A stretch of 64,000 nt of DNA from Pseudo-nitzschia pungens (lineage: Eukaryota > Bacillariophyta > Bacillariophyceae > Bacillariales > Bacillariaceae): positions 3,011,001-3,075,000 of the forward strand of contig CM074758.1 in NCBI GenBank assembly GCA_037355855.1, read 5' to 3'. Shown here one piece after another: positions 54,282-63,790 of the stretch (the first letter of the stretch is position 1; each line of letters opens with the position of its first letter). The notes under the pieces were generated by a model. The model was not told the origin of the DNA and searched no databases. It was given only the letters and a program-made list of their open reading frames with translations. Made by a program: the position numbers and the translations under genes.

Positions 54282-57159
54282 GGCTCAAATCACTGACACT
54301 AGCATCATGACTGGAAGAGAATGCAATTGCAGCAACTCCAAGCCTCAATGCAGAGGCTGCATCTTCCCCACCACCGGCAGCAGGAACTGCAGTTGAGGAA
54401 TCAGGAGAGGCCACAGGGAGGTCACCAGCCATGGCATTATGGGGAGGGTCAGGAACTGCAGGGGGAACTTCAGGAGGAATACCAGGAGAGGCATCAGCCT
54501 TGGCCACATGGGTAGGATCACCTCCAGTAGGAACACCACCTGCAGGCGCTGAAGCCTGGACATCAGTGAGATTGGAAGTACCGGTTGCTAAAGTATCCAT
54601 GGATTGAGAATCATCAAATCCTCCACCACCACTGTCAGCACGGGCTTGGAGGTTAAAGTGCAAACCCAGATCAAAAGTGAGATCGGGAGCAAGGTCAACT
54701 GACAAGTCATCATCAACAAGTTCCCAATCTCGTGCATCCCCATCACCAAAAAAGGGAAGAGAGTTATCCTGCATTGGATCTTCAGCAGGTGCAGTTTCCA
54801 CAACACAATTGACTGCATCATCCCAATGGTAAGCTTCCATTTCAGTCAAGCACTCAGAAGAGAACCATTGTCGAACACAAGAACCATAATGAGCTTCCAG
54901 AAAAATAGGCAGGAAAGACAACATGGCCATTGCTTCAGCCTTGGTAGTGATGTTGTACAAAGCAAGGATCTCGCCTCGGTATGAACTGGTATCAACAGAA
55001 AGAAAAAGAGGCCATGACCAATTGTCACGGGTTCTGATACCCAGAAGCACACTGCGCAGTGTCTTCAAACCCAGCCCTTGGCCCAAGTCAACTGGAAGAT
55101 CAAGATCAACTACCCCCAGAACAGGAGCAGTTTCATGGCTCTCAATAAATTTGGCTTGGCGGTGCTTAGCCTGGCGAACAGTCTTGAGCTTAGAGGGGGG
55201 AAGAGGTCTGTCAGAAGGATTGGTAGCTGTCTCAATAAACTTGTAGAATTTACCATCAGGTAAAGAGGCAATGTCTGAAGGTTTGCAACGGTTGAACTGG
55301 GCTTTGAGGAGCTTAACAGTTTGGGCGCGCTTTGTTGCATCACATAAAACATGTGCAGCCAGAACCGGATTGGGATCAGGAGTTCTGGAGTTGTCAAGGC
55401 TGATATTCTTCCTGATAACAGCAATAGGACACGCCTGAAACCTGGGATGAGTTTGAAGCAATTCGTTGTAGTGGTCAAGATCAAAACTCTGCATGTAAGA
55501 TCCAAGGAGAAAGCCACATGTGACAATAACTGGGGCCTGTATGTGGTCATATTTCAGGTCCATATCACGGTCTCTGAGCCTCTGGAGCAATTGTGCTGAA
55601 AAGAGTTTCTCCAGGGAAGCACTGTGGCCCACAAAGAAGCGTAGATGAGGAGCAGTTCTACTGCGAAGCCAGAGCTGAGCAACATACAATTCCAAGGTCT
55701 TCCTGTCAGGAAGTGTCGTCCAAAACTTGGTAACAGGCTTGGCCTTGGGGTTGAGCCTGGCTCTTGAGGGAAAAACATACAACACCAGGCGCTTGTCAAC
55801 AGTCCATAGAAGATCCAAAGCTTCCTTGAGAGACTTGAGCAGCTCATCATAGAGTTCCCCAGGGCGTTGTGACATCAACCTTGGAAGGGACAGAGTGACA
55901 TAAGAACTATGAGAACACTTGGTGCCAGCAGTGACATCCACTGGAGCTCTAGAATCACTGGAGCAAACCCCTCGGCGTTGGAGGAAATGCCCAGCAGAGG
56001 AGGACAAGACAGTAGCATCACCACCACCAGGAAGAAAGGACACTGATTTGGAAGTGGAAGCATCATCAACTGCAGTTGGCGCAGGTGTAGGAGGTCGCTT
56101 CTTGAAATGCCAGTGGGAGCCAAGCACCTGATTGGCTGCCAACCAAACTCTTCCTTCAGTGCTGGGCAAAAGGTTACCTTCACAATACAGGTCATCAAAA
56201 CACTCAGGAGACATCTTGGCCAAACCAATAAGACATCTCTTCAGAGCATGGCCTGAAGGTTGCTTGGTCCAGTCTGCAGAGGCTTGAAAGCAGAGAGTAG
56301 CAAGGGAAACCAGGGACTCCACAGAAGCAGTTCTCCACTCAGGGTTGTCAGGAAAAGCTTGAGCATATGCTGGAGGGATGGCAGACTGACAGACATCATG
56401 GATGGATTTCTTGTCATTCCCATCTTTCTTGCTGAAGAAGTGAGTGGGACTAGGACACCCAGTCCATAGCCGGGATCCTGCTGGAGTTTTACAAAGAGTG
56501 TGGATAGGGGTGGGAATGGAAGCACGACCAGTAAAAGGCCCCTTACCATAGAAGCACCAGAGGAAGGAATCTGAGTGAGCTTTGTTGGCAGCAGCCAGGG
56601 CTTTCTTGCGCAGGGCATGTCGCTCTGCAGACGGTGTGTCAGAAAGAAATGCAAGAGTAGCTTGTTTCAGACTAGACTTGGAAGGAGAGACCTTGGAAGG
56701 AGGGTGCTTAGAGTCTGAGTGCTCAGAGCCTGGCTGGCCATCCCTAGACGTCGCACTGTTGGACTTTCCACTGTTGGGCGTCCCACTGTTGGACGTCCCA
56801 CTGTTGGAATTTCCACTGTTGGACTTCCCACTGTTGGACTTCCCACTGTCAGACGTCCCAATGTCGGACTGCCCACTGCCTGAATGCCCTGTGTCTGAAT
56901 GCCCAGTGCCTGACTGCTCAGTGCTCATATCAACATCATCTAGTGCACCAGTAGACACAGCAGAAGTGAAGGACATATCATCATCAGAAGGGAGTGAATC
57001 CCTAGCTGTACGGGGAGAGGGAGGGGGAGAGGGAGTAGCCTGAAGAACGGAGCCAGCAGGTAGTCGGCGGGAAGGGGTCCCCGTAAAGGCGCGTTTGTTT
57101 GAAGGAGTGTTAGCCAAGGTAGACCTTTTTCGCCTGGAAGCTGGCGGGGGGGGAGGCAT
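54202..57159 (-). CDS. LINE ORF1 protein
   Basis: 985 aa from the first ATG (57159; MPPPPPASRRKRST). The frame stays open to a TTG at 57360, but that part lies in a shared non-coding module. Seen: a basic Pro/Ser-rich start, a degenerate hexapeptide region (SGKSNSGKSNSGNSNSGTSN, about 120-150), a globular middle (YVTLSLPRLMSQRPGELYDE, LYVFPSRARLNPKAKPVTKF, APVIVTCGFLLGSYMQSFDL) and an acidic Gly/Pro/Ala-rich C-terminus. No RNA-recognition motif or CCHC knuckle is evident. By position it should be the RNA-binding chaperone of the LINE; the sequence itself does not show this. Confidence 0.7.
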   Translation of the reverse strand: MPPPPPASRRKRSTLANTPSNKRAFTGTPSRRLPAGSVLQATPSPPPSPRTARDSLPSDDDMSFTSAVSTGALDDVDMSTEQSGTGHSDTGHSGSGQSDIGTSDSGKSNSGKSNSGNSNSGTSNSGTPNSGKSNSATSRDGQPGSEHSDSKHPPSKVSPSKSSLKQATLAFLSDTPSAERHALRKKALAAANKAHSDSFLWCFYGKGPFTGRASIPTPIHTLCKTPAGSRLWTGCPSPTHFFSKKDGNDKKSIHDVCQSAIPPAYAQAFPDNPEWRTASVESLVSLATLCFQASADWTKQPSGHALKRCLIGLAKMSPECFDDLYCEGNLLPSTEGRVWLAANQVLGSHWHFKKRPPTPAPTAVDDASTSKSVSFLPGGGDATVLSSSAGHFLQRRGVCSSDSRAPVDVTAGTKCSHSSYVTLSLPRLMSQRPGELYDELLKSLKEALDLLWTVDKRLVLYVFPSRARLNPKAKPVTKFWTTLPDRKTLELYVAQLWLRSRTAPHLRFFVGHSASLEKLFSAQLLQRLRDRDMDLKYDHIQAPVIVTCGFLLGSYMQSFDLDHYNELLQTHPRFQACPIAVIRKNISLDNSRTPDPNPVLAAHVLCDATKRAQTVKLLKAQFNRCKPSDIASLPDGKFYKFIETATNPSDRPLPPSKLKTVRQAKHRQAKFIESHETAPVLGVVDLDLPVDLGQGLGLKTLRSVLLGIRTRDNWSWPLFLSVDTSSYRGEILALYNITTKAEAMAMLSFLPIFLEAHYGSCVRQWFSSECLTEMEAYHWDDAVNCVVETAPAEDPMQDNSLPFFGDGDARDWELVDDDLSVDLAPDLTFDLGLHFNLQARADSGGGGFDDSQSMDTLATGTSNLTDVQASAPAGGVPTGGDPTHVAKADASPGIPPEVPPAVPDPPHNAMAGDLPVASPDSSTAVPAAGGGEDAASALRLGVAAIAFSSSHDASVSDLSHANVSTKSAPATLSSVRQTRFPSDHG

Positions 57160-58931
57160 GGTGGGGCTAGGATCGTCTGAATAGGCGTGTTGGCTCGGGC
57201 GCTGGTAGGCTGTCAGTGTTAACCTGTATGGATATATACAGATGGGGGTATCCTGGAAGCAGGGTACAGCAGCAACAACAAGGGTAACCTTGGTCTGGAC
57301 AAGGAAAAGGTCCCTGGGGATCCAAAAAATATACTGGAGCACACCCACAAAAGTCACCAACGAGCAAAATTTGTCTCACACTTGAAGCTGCAAATCGTGT
57401 AGGCTTGTACTCGTACTGTACTCCTAGCTTGAAAATTGTGCAAGTTTGAACAATTTTTCAACTACTGCAAATCGTGTAGACTGAAGTCGTAGTACTTGTA
57501 GCTTGAAAATTGTGCAAATTTGAACAATTTTGTGCTCGTAATAACACTGCAAATTCGAATCGGATACGATTCGAATTGGAATACAGCAGCCCACCGGGAA
57601 GCTAGTGGCTTGAAAACAGGGGCTTTAGTAGGAACACTTAGGGACCGGGGGATATCAATGGCAGGGCACACTTAAAAGGCTCAGGAGGGAACTTGAAGTT
57701 CAAACTCGCGAGTACTTATAAGTGGAAACAGTATCCAGGGGCAATTGGCTTGAAAACAGGGACCTTGAGCGAGACACTTAGGGACCAGGGAAGCTTCTTG
57801 CTTGAAAACAGGGGCTGTAGTAGGAACACTTAGGGACCGGGGGAAATCAATGACAGGGCACACTTAAAAGGCTCAGGAGGGAACTTGAAGTTCAAACTCG
57901 CGAGTACTTATAAGTGGAATCAGTATCCAGGGGCAATTGGCGTGAAAACAGGTACCTTGAGCGAGACACTTAGGGACCAGGGAAGCTGCTTGCTTGAAAA
58001 CAGGGGCTTTAATAGATAGATCTAGGGACCAGGGGGAGGCTAGTGTCTTGAAAACAGTGTCGAACTTGAAGTTCAAGTTGGGGTTGCTTAATAGCGAAAA
58101 CACTTAGGGAGCAGGGAACTCGCGAGCACTTAGGGACCAGGAGAATTGTAGTCTTGAAAACAAGGGGCGGTAGTAGCTGTAGTCTTGGAAACAAGAGTAC
58201 ACTAAGTAGTAGGTACTTAGGGATCGGTTGGTCTTGGCTCGAAAACAGATGTAGTAGGGGGAGCCTTAAGCGAAAACACTTAGGGACTGGGGGGCTTGGC
58301 TAGGAAACAGGGTAGCTCTTAAGTGATTGACACTAGTAAGAGCAGGGGGCAATTGGCTTGAAAATAAAGGGGAACTGGAAGATATGCTTGCGCGAACTTG
58401 CAGATACTTAGGGATCAGCGAGTAGGAACCTTCTAGAAGGGGGGTGTATATGTGTTCGATCTTGAAGAATGTAGAACGTTAAGTAGGTTCGACCTTGAAG
58501 AATGTAGAACGTTAAGTGGGTATCACTTATGGGGCTTGGAAGACTGTATAGCGTTAAATAAAAATATGGCTTGAAAACAGATCAAAAAACAAACCGAGCT
58601 CGGAGACAAAGCGGAACTGAAGCAGAGCTGCTGTAGAATTAGTACTGCAATTGCTGTAGAAAATTATGTGTTGTTTTAGCTTGCCGAAGCCTGTTGCTGC
58701 CGATCGACCGACACGGAAACAAGCAACCAAAGCAACCAAAGGGAGCAAGGAGCAGCCAAACAAACAGCAGAATCAGATAGGGGAGATCTCTGTTAATAGG
58801 TGTAGTGCTTGGTTTTGTTGTAGGAGCTTTAGAAGTGAGTGAGATATCAAAGGGGAAAGTTGTGTAGAAATCTACGTGTTTTAAGTACTGGAACATCGGA
58901 ACGTCGGACAAAATCGCGCGTCGCAAAATTG
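57160..58931 (-). promoter_or_regulatory. LINE 5' region with 192-bp tandem monomers
   Basis: Contains two full monomers and a partial one with a 192-bp period (57609-57800, 57801-57992 and on), each with CTTGAAAACAGGGG, CACTTAGGGACC and GAACTTGAAGTTCAAACTCG. The phrase CACTTAGGGACCAGG recurs to about 58420. A second pair, TCGACCTTGAAGAATGTAGA, is at about 58458 and 58490. Like monomeric LINE promoters in animals it may drive transcription. Next to ORF1 lies the module 57262-57355 shared with the Gag-only elements. Confidence 0.65.
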
Positions 58932-59930
58932 TACCGGAAGGCGTTGCCAAAAACGAATTCTATGAATACAACTGGATGATAATCAGAAGGGCGGTAAATG
59001 ACTTGAGAACTGCGGTGCAGTCTTTAGTTAGGAAGCATTGGATTGGTGAGTGCTAATGCTACTAATGTAAAACGATGTGGGAATGATTATTATAATGAGC
59101 AAGTGGATGCCAATACTAACAAGCACACGGTTACCGTTCCTGTTACAGATGACTTCAAGAAGGCAAAAACGAGGCGAAATGAATGGGTGCTGCCTGAAGG
59201 ATTTCCAGGCACGCTAAAGCTTCTCGAGACGGAGGATGATGATGCTCCCGTCCTGCATCCGAGCTATAGGAAGAAGGAAGGAGAAGATGACTTCTATTAT
59301 TTTGCGACCCGCATCTTGGCTGCATTCCTGCCATCGGTTTTTTGCCCAAAATGGCAAAAAACAAAATTGATTGGTGAAATATATTCCGTGAGTGATGAGG
59401 CATTTGCATTGGTTATAATTCATAACGAATATGCAAGATGGGTGAATTACTTGGAAAGAGTTGATGACAAAAGTATTCCTGAGGTTAGCAAAAAATATTG
59501 TGACCCGAGAAGTGGAAACGAGGAGGGGTGGTCGGAAGATGGAATAGAAATGTATGAAAGAGTGTGTGAAGAACTGATGGATATCCGCTTCCCTGGCTAC
59601 AACCTAGGGGGAAAAGAAGACAAAGATAAAGACAAAGACGAGGAAGAAGACGAAGACAAGGAAGAAGACGAAGACGAGGAAGAAGAGGAGGAAGACATCG
59701 AGGCAAGGGAAAAAGCAAAAATCGAGGCGAAAAGGCAAAAGGAAAAAGTGGAAGATTTTGAAATCGCCGTGATGAGACGAATCCAAATGGCTTCGAAACG
59801 AAAAGGTGGAGCTGGAGGTATGGCATTACAATCAGATTCAGCTGGTAGCAAAACGAAGCGAAAGAAGAGGAGAAAGCATATTGATCCAATAATGAGTAAT
59901 GAGAGAAGGAAGTGGTTAGAGGAATTGTAA
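58932..59930 (+). pseudogene. 5'-truncated copy of the coiled-coil accessory gene
   Basis: Holds the last 114 bp of exon 1, the intron (59046-59148) and exon 2 (59149-59930) of the accessory gene, all identical in translation to copy A. It lacks its promoter and the first 225 codons, so it is not expected to make the full protein. Confidence 0.85.
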
Positions 59931-60506
59931 ATGGATGGTAATATTGAAGTTCGTTAGTGATAGTTTAAATTAAAAGCAAATTGTGATTGAAGTACCATAG
60001 GGTAGACAAGATGATCGTTGCGTGTCAAAATGATGGGCGTTGCCTCTAAAATTGATGGGGGTTCCGTCTAGAAACGATGGGCATTGCCTCTAAAAATGAT
60101 GGGGGTAGGCTATAAAAATGATGGGCATTGCCTCTTGAAATGATGGGGGTAGGCTATAAAAATGATGGGCGTTGCCTCATAAATTAATGGGCGGTGCCTC
60201 TAAAAATGACGGGCGTTGCCTCTTGAAATAATGGGCATTGCCTCTAGAAATGATGGGGGTAGGCTATAAAAATGATGGGCGTTGCCTCATAAATTAATGG
60301 GCGGTGCCTCTAAAAATAATGGGCGTGGCCTCATAAATTAATGGGCGGTGCCTCTAAAAATGACGGGCGTTGCCTCATATATTAATGGGCGTTGCCTCAT
60401 AAATTAATGGGCGGTGCCTCTAAAAATGATGGGCGTGGCCTCATAAATTAATGGGCGTTGCCCCATAAATTAATGGGCGTTGCCTCATAAATTAATGGGC
60501 ATTGCC
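58932..60506 (+). repeat. Direct repeat copy B (1575 bp) flanking the LINE
   Basis: Second copy of 49194-50768; beyond its right end the 22-bp array goes on, which fits the undisturbed element structure. Confidence 0.92.
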
Positions 60507-60657
60507 TCATAAATTAATGGACGTTGCCTCTAAAAATGATGGGCGTTGACTCATAAATTAATGGGCGTTGCCTCCAAAATTAATGGGCGGTGCCTCGAAA
60601 ATTAATGGGCGGTGCCTCGAAAATTAATGGGCGGTGCCTCGAAAATTAATGGTCGTT
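60028..60657. repeat. Subterminal array of about 22-bp units (part B, to the right end)
   Basis: Copy of the A array plus about eight further units beyond 60506, ending in three near-identical ATTAATGGGCGGTGCCTCGA steps and a diverged GGTCGTTGGCTCGAAAA. It lies 106 bp from the right terminal repeat, so it is subterminal. Confidence 0.9.
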
Positions 60658-60763
60658 GGCTCGAAAATATATGTGGTACGGGACTGAAAAAATTAAGCCA
60701 GGGACAAGGAATTGGTCAAATATTTGACCCCAAAAGGACCCGGCACAAAAATTTTTGACCCAC

Positions 60764-60785
60764 GTCTAAAATCAGTTATCAGACG
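60764..60785 (-). repeat. Right terminal inverted repeat of the 25-kb transposon
   Basis: Reads on the minus strand CGTCTGATAACTGATTTT and on; pairs with 35357-35378. It is followed by CA, the 2-bp target duplication. Confidence 0.78.
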
Positions 60786-60787
60786 CA

Positions 60788-61128
60788 TTTGCTAGCACTC
60801 CGCGCTGTACTGTTATTGCTGCTCTCCTATTGCCGACAGGCAAATATCTTTACAGTTTATCAGACCCAAGGTCTTGCCATTCAAATCACTGCAATGTGAT
60901 GAGAACACATTCAAATCACTGCAATGTAATAAGAATGCCATTGACTTCAGGACGCTGACTAGAGCCTTGAAGAAATCCGAACGCCTGATCCATGACAGCA
61001 TCAGACAATTGATGTAAAAAACGCACAAACAGTCCGCTGATCACCCTCTGGCATCTGAGTTCTCAGAGCAAGCATCGTATCCAGATGTCTTGGCTCTGAG
61101 CTTCCCGGATGGAAAAGAACCATCTGCT
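60788..61128. other. Repeat DNA right of the 25-kb transposon
   Basis: Continues the dispersed repeat broken by the transposon (matches 21923-21990), then a short internal duplication CATTCAAATCACTGCAATGT (60879 and 60908). No gene was seen. Confidence 0.5.
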
Positions 61129-61449
61129 TGTGACGGGCTAGCGTAGCTAGCAGTCACGATTGAATAATTAACCGAATCCCATATGGGAATCGAATATTAT
61201 ATATTCAGTCATGAATACATTGGATATGTGTTCTAACTATTATGGTCGAGTCCCAGACAGGTGATATATGCCTAATCGTGGGAATCGACAATGAATCAAC
61301 ATTTATGGCAGAGCATGCCAAAATGTGGCTATGCTCGCGACCTCAAATTTTATATGTCTCCATTCACAATTCACGTAACAATATCTCGTAAAGTATCTAA
61401 ACATTCACAATTTCATACCACTCCAAAATTTCTACTCTAGACCGTAACA
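61129..61449 (+). repeat. 5' LTR of element 4
   Basis: 321 bp, from TGTGACGGGCTAGCGTAG to CTCTAGACCGTAACA. Confidence 0.8.
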
Positions 61450-61461
61450 CAGTAATTACTG
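61450..61461. other. Perfect palindrome at primer-binding position (element 4)
   Basis: CAGTAATTACTG directly after the 5' LTR. Confidence 0.85.
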
Positions 61462-61557
61462 TTTGTGCTTTACAGTAGAAACAGTAGAACTCAGTACTGA
61501 ATTCAAAACCTCCCTTACCCTCAACAAGACAGGCACCTTGTATCTCCAACAAGCAAC

Positions 61558-62238
61558 ATGGCCGGTATCTACAGAGACCCTCCGATTGCATACAAGAGCT
61601 CTTTCGATCGAACCAAGCCTAAGCTCTTCACCCTGTACAATGTCGATGAGGACCGGACCGACAGCATGAAAGTCCCCCTGTTCACAGAGACCGGAGGACT
61701 AGAAGAACTACTCTTTGTGGAGGAGTCCTTTCGGAACGCTGCCAAGCTACTAAGACTTCCGATGGACATCTACCTCACCCACTTCAGTCGATGCCTCACT
61801 ACTGATGCACAGAGTAAGTGGAATGACATGATAAAGGATCCATTGGACCCAGAGGAGTACCAATACTCGCAAGAAGAGATTGGAGGCTACGACCAAGCGT
61901 TCCTTGACTTCACCAAGCTCTACTGCAACGCCAGGGACGCTAGAGACATCATGCACACTTATCTCAGAAGCCCCAAATGCAGAAAGACACCATCTGTCAC
62001 ATGCAAAGAACACGCGGATCGGATCCTTATCCTCATGAAATACACCCAGAAACTGGATGGTAGCAGCGCGCCCCTATCCAGAGTGGAAAAACTCACTATT
62101 CTTCTACACTCCTTTCCATCTGCGTGGATCGAGAGCTATGGAATCATCCACAGTGGAATTCAAGAAGACACCACAGTACAACACATTGTGGATCATATGA
62201 GCTGTCACGAGCGCCAAGCCAACAAGAAGAGCAACAAG
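61558..62238 (+). pseudogene. gag: gag gene of element 4, cut by element 5
   Basis: Starts MAGIYRDPPIAYKSSF and follows the family Gag (GGLEELLFVEESFRNAAKLL, DARDIMHTYLRSPKC, IVDHMSCHERQANKKSN) for about 227 codons, then runs into the LTR of element 5 and stops in it at 62256. The acidic linker and zinc-knuckle part are missing here. It is clearly diverged from the Gags of elements 1, 3 and 5, including a short insert (DPLDPEEYQYSQEE). Confidence 0.85.
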
Positions 62239-62535
62239 TGTAACATGCTGGCGTAGCCGTGTTACGAAGGGCTCTAAATGATTATTGAATCCCGCATGTA
62301 CTCCAATATATATGGTATTCATGTATGTATGTTTGGTATATATACACATACAACGGATACTGACAAATATCAAGATAAATATCAAGAGTCTTTATGACTC
62401 GCTGATAATCTTCGCTCATTCATTTCATACTCAAGAAATCATTCCCATCTCGTAAAGTATTCAACCATCACAATTTTATAATTATTCTTTATTAAAATAC
62501 CTCTATCGCGTACCACTCCATCTAATTCTACCCTA
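62239..62535 (+). repeat. 5' LTR of element 5, lacking the last ten bases
   Basis: 297 bp from TGTAACATGCTGGCGTAG. Compared with element 3 (CCCTAGAGTGTTACA then the palindrome) the sequence goes from CCCTA straight to CAGTAATTACTG, so the terminal GAGTGTTACA is missing. Confidence 0.75.
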
Positions 62536-62547
62536 CAGTAATTACTG
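62536..62547. other. Perfect palindrome at primer-binding position (element 5)
   Basis: CAGTAATTACTG, kept intact although the LTR end next to it is deleted. Confidence 0.85.
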
Positions 62548-62708
62548 ATAAGAATCGATCAAACGCCAAAGCGATCGCAATTCCAATACGATCGAACGAA
62601 ACGATCGATACCTACGAAAGACACACCGAATCGATCGAACTCTCCAAAAGAAAGCAATTCAAACCTCCGATCGATCGATACGATCGAACTATACGAATCA
62701 AAACAACC

Positions 62709-63731
62709 ATGGCAGGACTTTACAGAGATCCTCCAATCCCTTACAAGAGAGCCTTCGACAGCTCCAATCCCAAGCTTGTTACACTAACAGTTTACAACGC
62801 TGAAGACCAAGAAGACAGCGTCAAAGTCCCTCTATTCACCAACACAGGAGGACTAGAAGAACTCCTACACACAGAAGAAGCCTTCCAAAACGCAGCAGAA
62901 GACCTTGATATATCAGCAACTAAATACATCAAATACTTTGGCCGATGTCTATCTGTTAACGCCCAAACCAAGTGGAGGTCCTTAACGAGACAAGGATATC
63001 CACAAACACTAAATGGATACAAGCGAGCAATTTCAGCCTTTATCAAGCAAGAACATTGCAGTGCCGAAGATGCAAAGGACATCATGCATACTTACCTCCG
63101 AAGCGCCGAATGCAAGAAATCCAGCAACACTTCATGCAAAGACCATGTAAACCGAATGGAACAGCTCTTCAAATACACTGCAAAACTACAAGGCTTTGCA
63201 GCTGATTTAAACCAACTACAACAGATGACCATCCTGCTCCACAGCTTTCCAAATGAATGGATTGAAGACTACTGCAGAATCCACAGAGGAGTCCGACCAC
63301 AAACAACTGCGCAATTTATAGTGGACCATATGAGCTCCCTCGATCGGTTGAGCAAGAATAACTCCACCGACAATCCATACGATTCCGATATCAACAGCGT
63401 GAACAATCAGTCATACGATTCAAACGCCGACAACAATTCGGACGCTGAAAACAACAGCAATACCAGCAAACGCAAGTACAACAACCCTTGCAGAATTGCA
63501 GGACACGACCATGATTGGTCTGAATGTCCAAGAAATAAATATTCCAAAAGAAATAAGAGCAATAGCAGCAACAACAGCACTGCTTCGGCTCCTAGCAATG
63601 AAAATGGCAGCACTGCTGCTTCCAATGAAGCCTTCCAAGCTTACATCAAGCAAGCAATGGATTCCTATTGCATGGAACATGGCGGACGTGTCGAAAGAAA
63701 CTTCGATGGCAGTCCTACGTGGCAACCATAG
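62709..63731 (+). CDS. gag: Intact Gag of element 5
   Basis: 340 aa, the only complete copy of this Gag in the window. It starts MAGLYRDPPIPYKRAFDSSN. The N-terminal 215 residues are helical with conserved VPLFTNTGGLEELLHTEEAF, AKDIMHTYLRSAECKK and QFIVDHMSSLDRLSK. A Ser/Asn/Asp-rich linker follows (about 220-258), then a zinc-knuckle-like NPCRIAGHDHDWSECPRN (about 262-279) and a conserved C-terminus, YCMEHGGRVERNFDGSPTWQ. It should form particles and bind element RNA. The intact frame in one copy and separate single lesions in others suggest that Gag has been under selection until recently. Confidence 0.88.
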   Translation: MAGLYRDPPIPYKRAFDSSNPKLVTLTVYNAEDQEDSVKVPLFTNTGGLEELLHTEEAFQNAAEDLDISATKYIKYFGRCLSVNAQTKWRSLTRQGYPQTLNGYKRAISAFIKQEHCSAEDAKDIMHTYLRSAECKKSSNTSCKDHVNRMEQLFKYTAKLQGFAADLNQLQQMTILLHSFPNEWIEDYCRIHRGVRPQTTAQFIVDHMSSLDRLSKNNSTDNPYDSDINSVNNQSYDSNADNNSDAENNSNTSKRKYNNPCRIAGHDHDWSECPRNKYSKRNKSNSSNNSTASAPSNENGSTAASNEAFQAYIKQAMDSYCMEHGGRVERNFDGSPTWQP

Positions 63732-63790
63732 CCACTCAAACCAAACAACAAACAAAAGGATCACGAATCCAGGATCATGATATCCACCGC

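Larger units (their letters stand above)
50769..58931 (-). mobile_element. Non-LTR (LINE) retrotransposon, 8.16 kb, between 1575-bp direct repeats
   Basis: Minus-strand LINE with a 1.77-kb repeated 5' region (57160-58931), ORF1 and ORF2. It sits exactly between two copies of a 1575-bp segment of the host transposon. There is no poly-A or 3' tail at the left boundary (50769), and ORF2 runs into the repeat. Boundaries are set by where the two repeat copies stop matching. Confidence 0.85.
35355..60787. mobile_element. 25.4-kb DNA transposon with oxygenase cargo, satellites and an inserted LINE
   Basis: The element is 35357-60785. Its ends are inverted repeats of 22 bp with 20 matches (core GTCTRATAACTGATTTT), flanked by CA at 35355-35356 and 60786-60787 as a 2-bp target duplication. 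The joined flanks align with the sequence at about 21.88-21.99 kb, which lacks the element. Inside, left to right: satellites, a gutted oxygenase-gene module, an unknown minus-strand gene, the oxygenase gene, a CMC/Plavaka-like transposase, a spliced coiled-coil gene, and a repeat array split by a LINE and its 1575-bp duplication. Without LINE and duplication it would be about 15.7 kb. The transposase type and 2-bp TSD agree with the CMC (CACTA-like) group. Confidence 0.75.
61124..62238 (+). mobile_element. Gag-only-family LTR element 4, interrupted by element 5
   Basis: 5' LTR 61129-61449, palindrome, leader and gag are present; then element 5 is inserted at 62239. The 3' part is not visible in the window. 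The bases before the LTR (CTGCT) would be its TSD. The LTR belongs to the TGTGACGGGC...CCGTAACA type of element 1 but is diverged. Confidence 0.8.

Noticed and set aside
57160..57360. N-terminal extension of LINE ORF1 to 57360
   Set aside because: Would start at TTG and translate the module shared with LTR elements; the ATG at 57159 is a better start.
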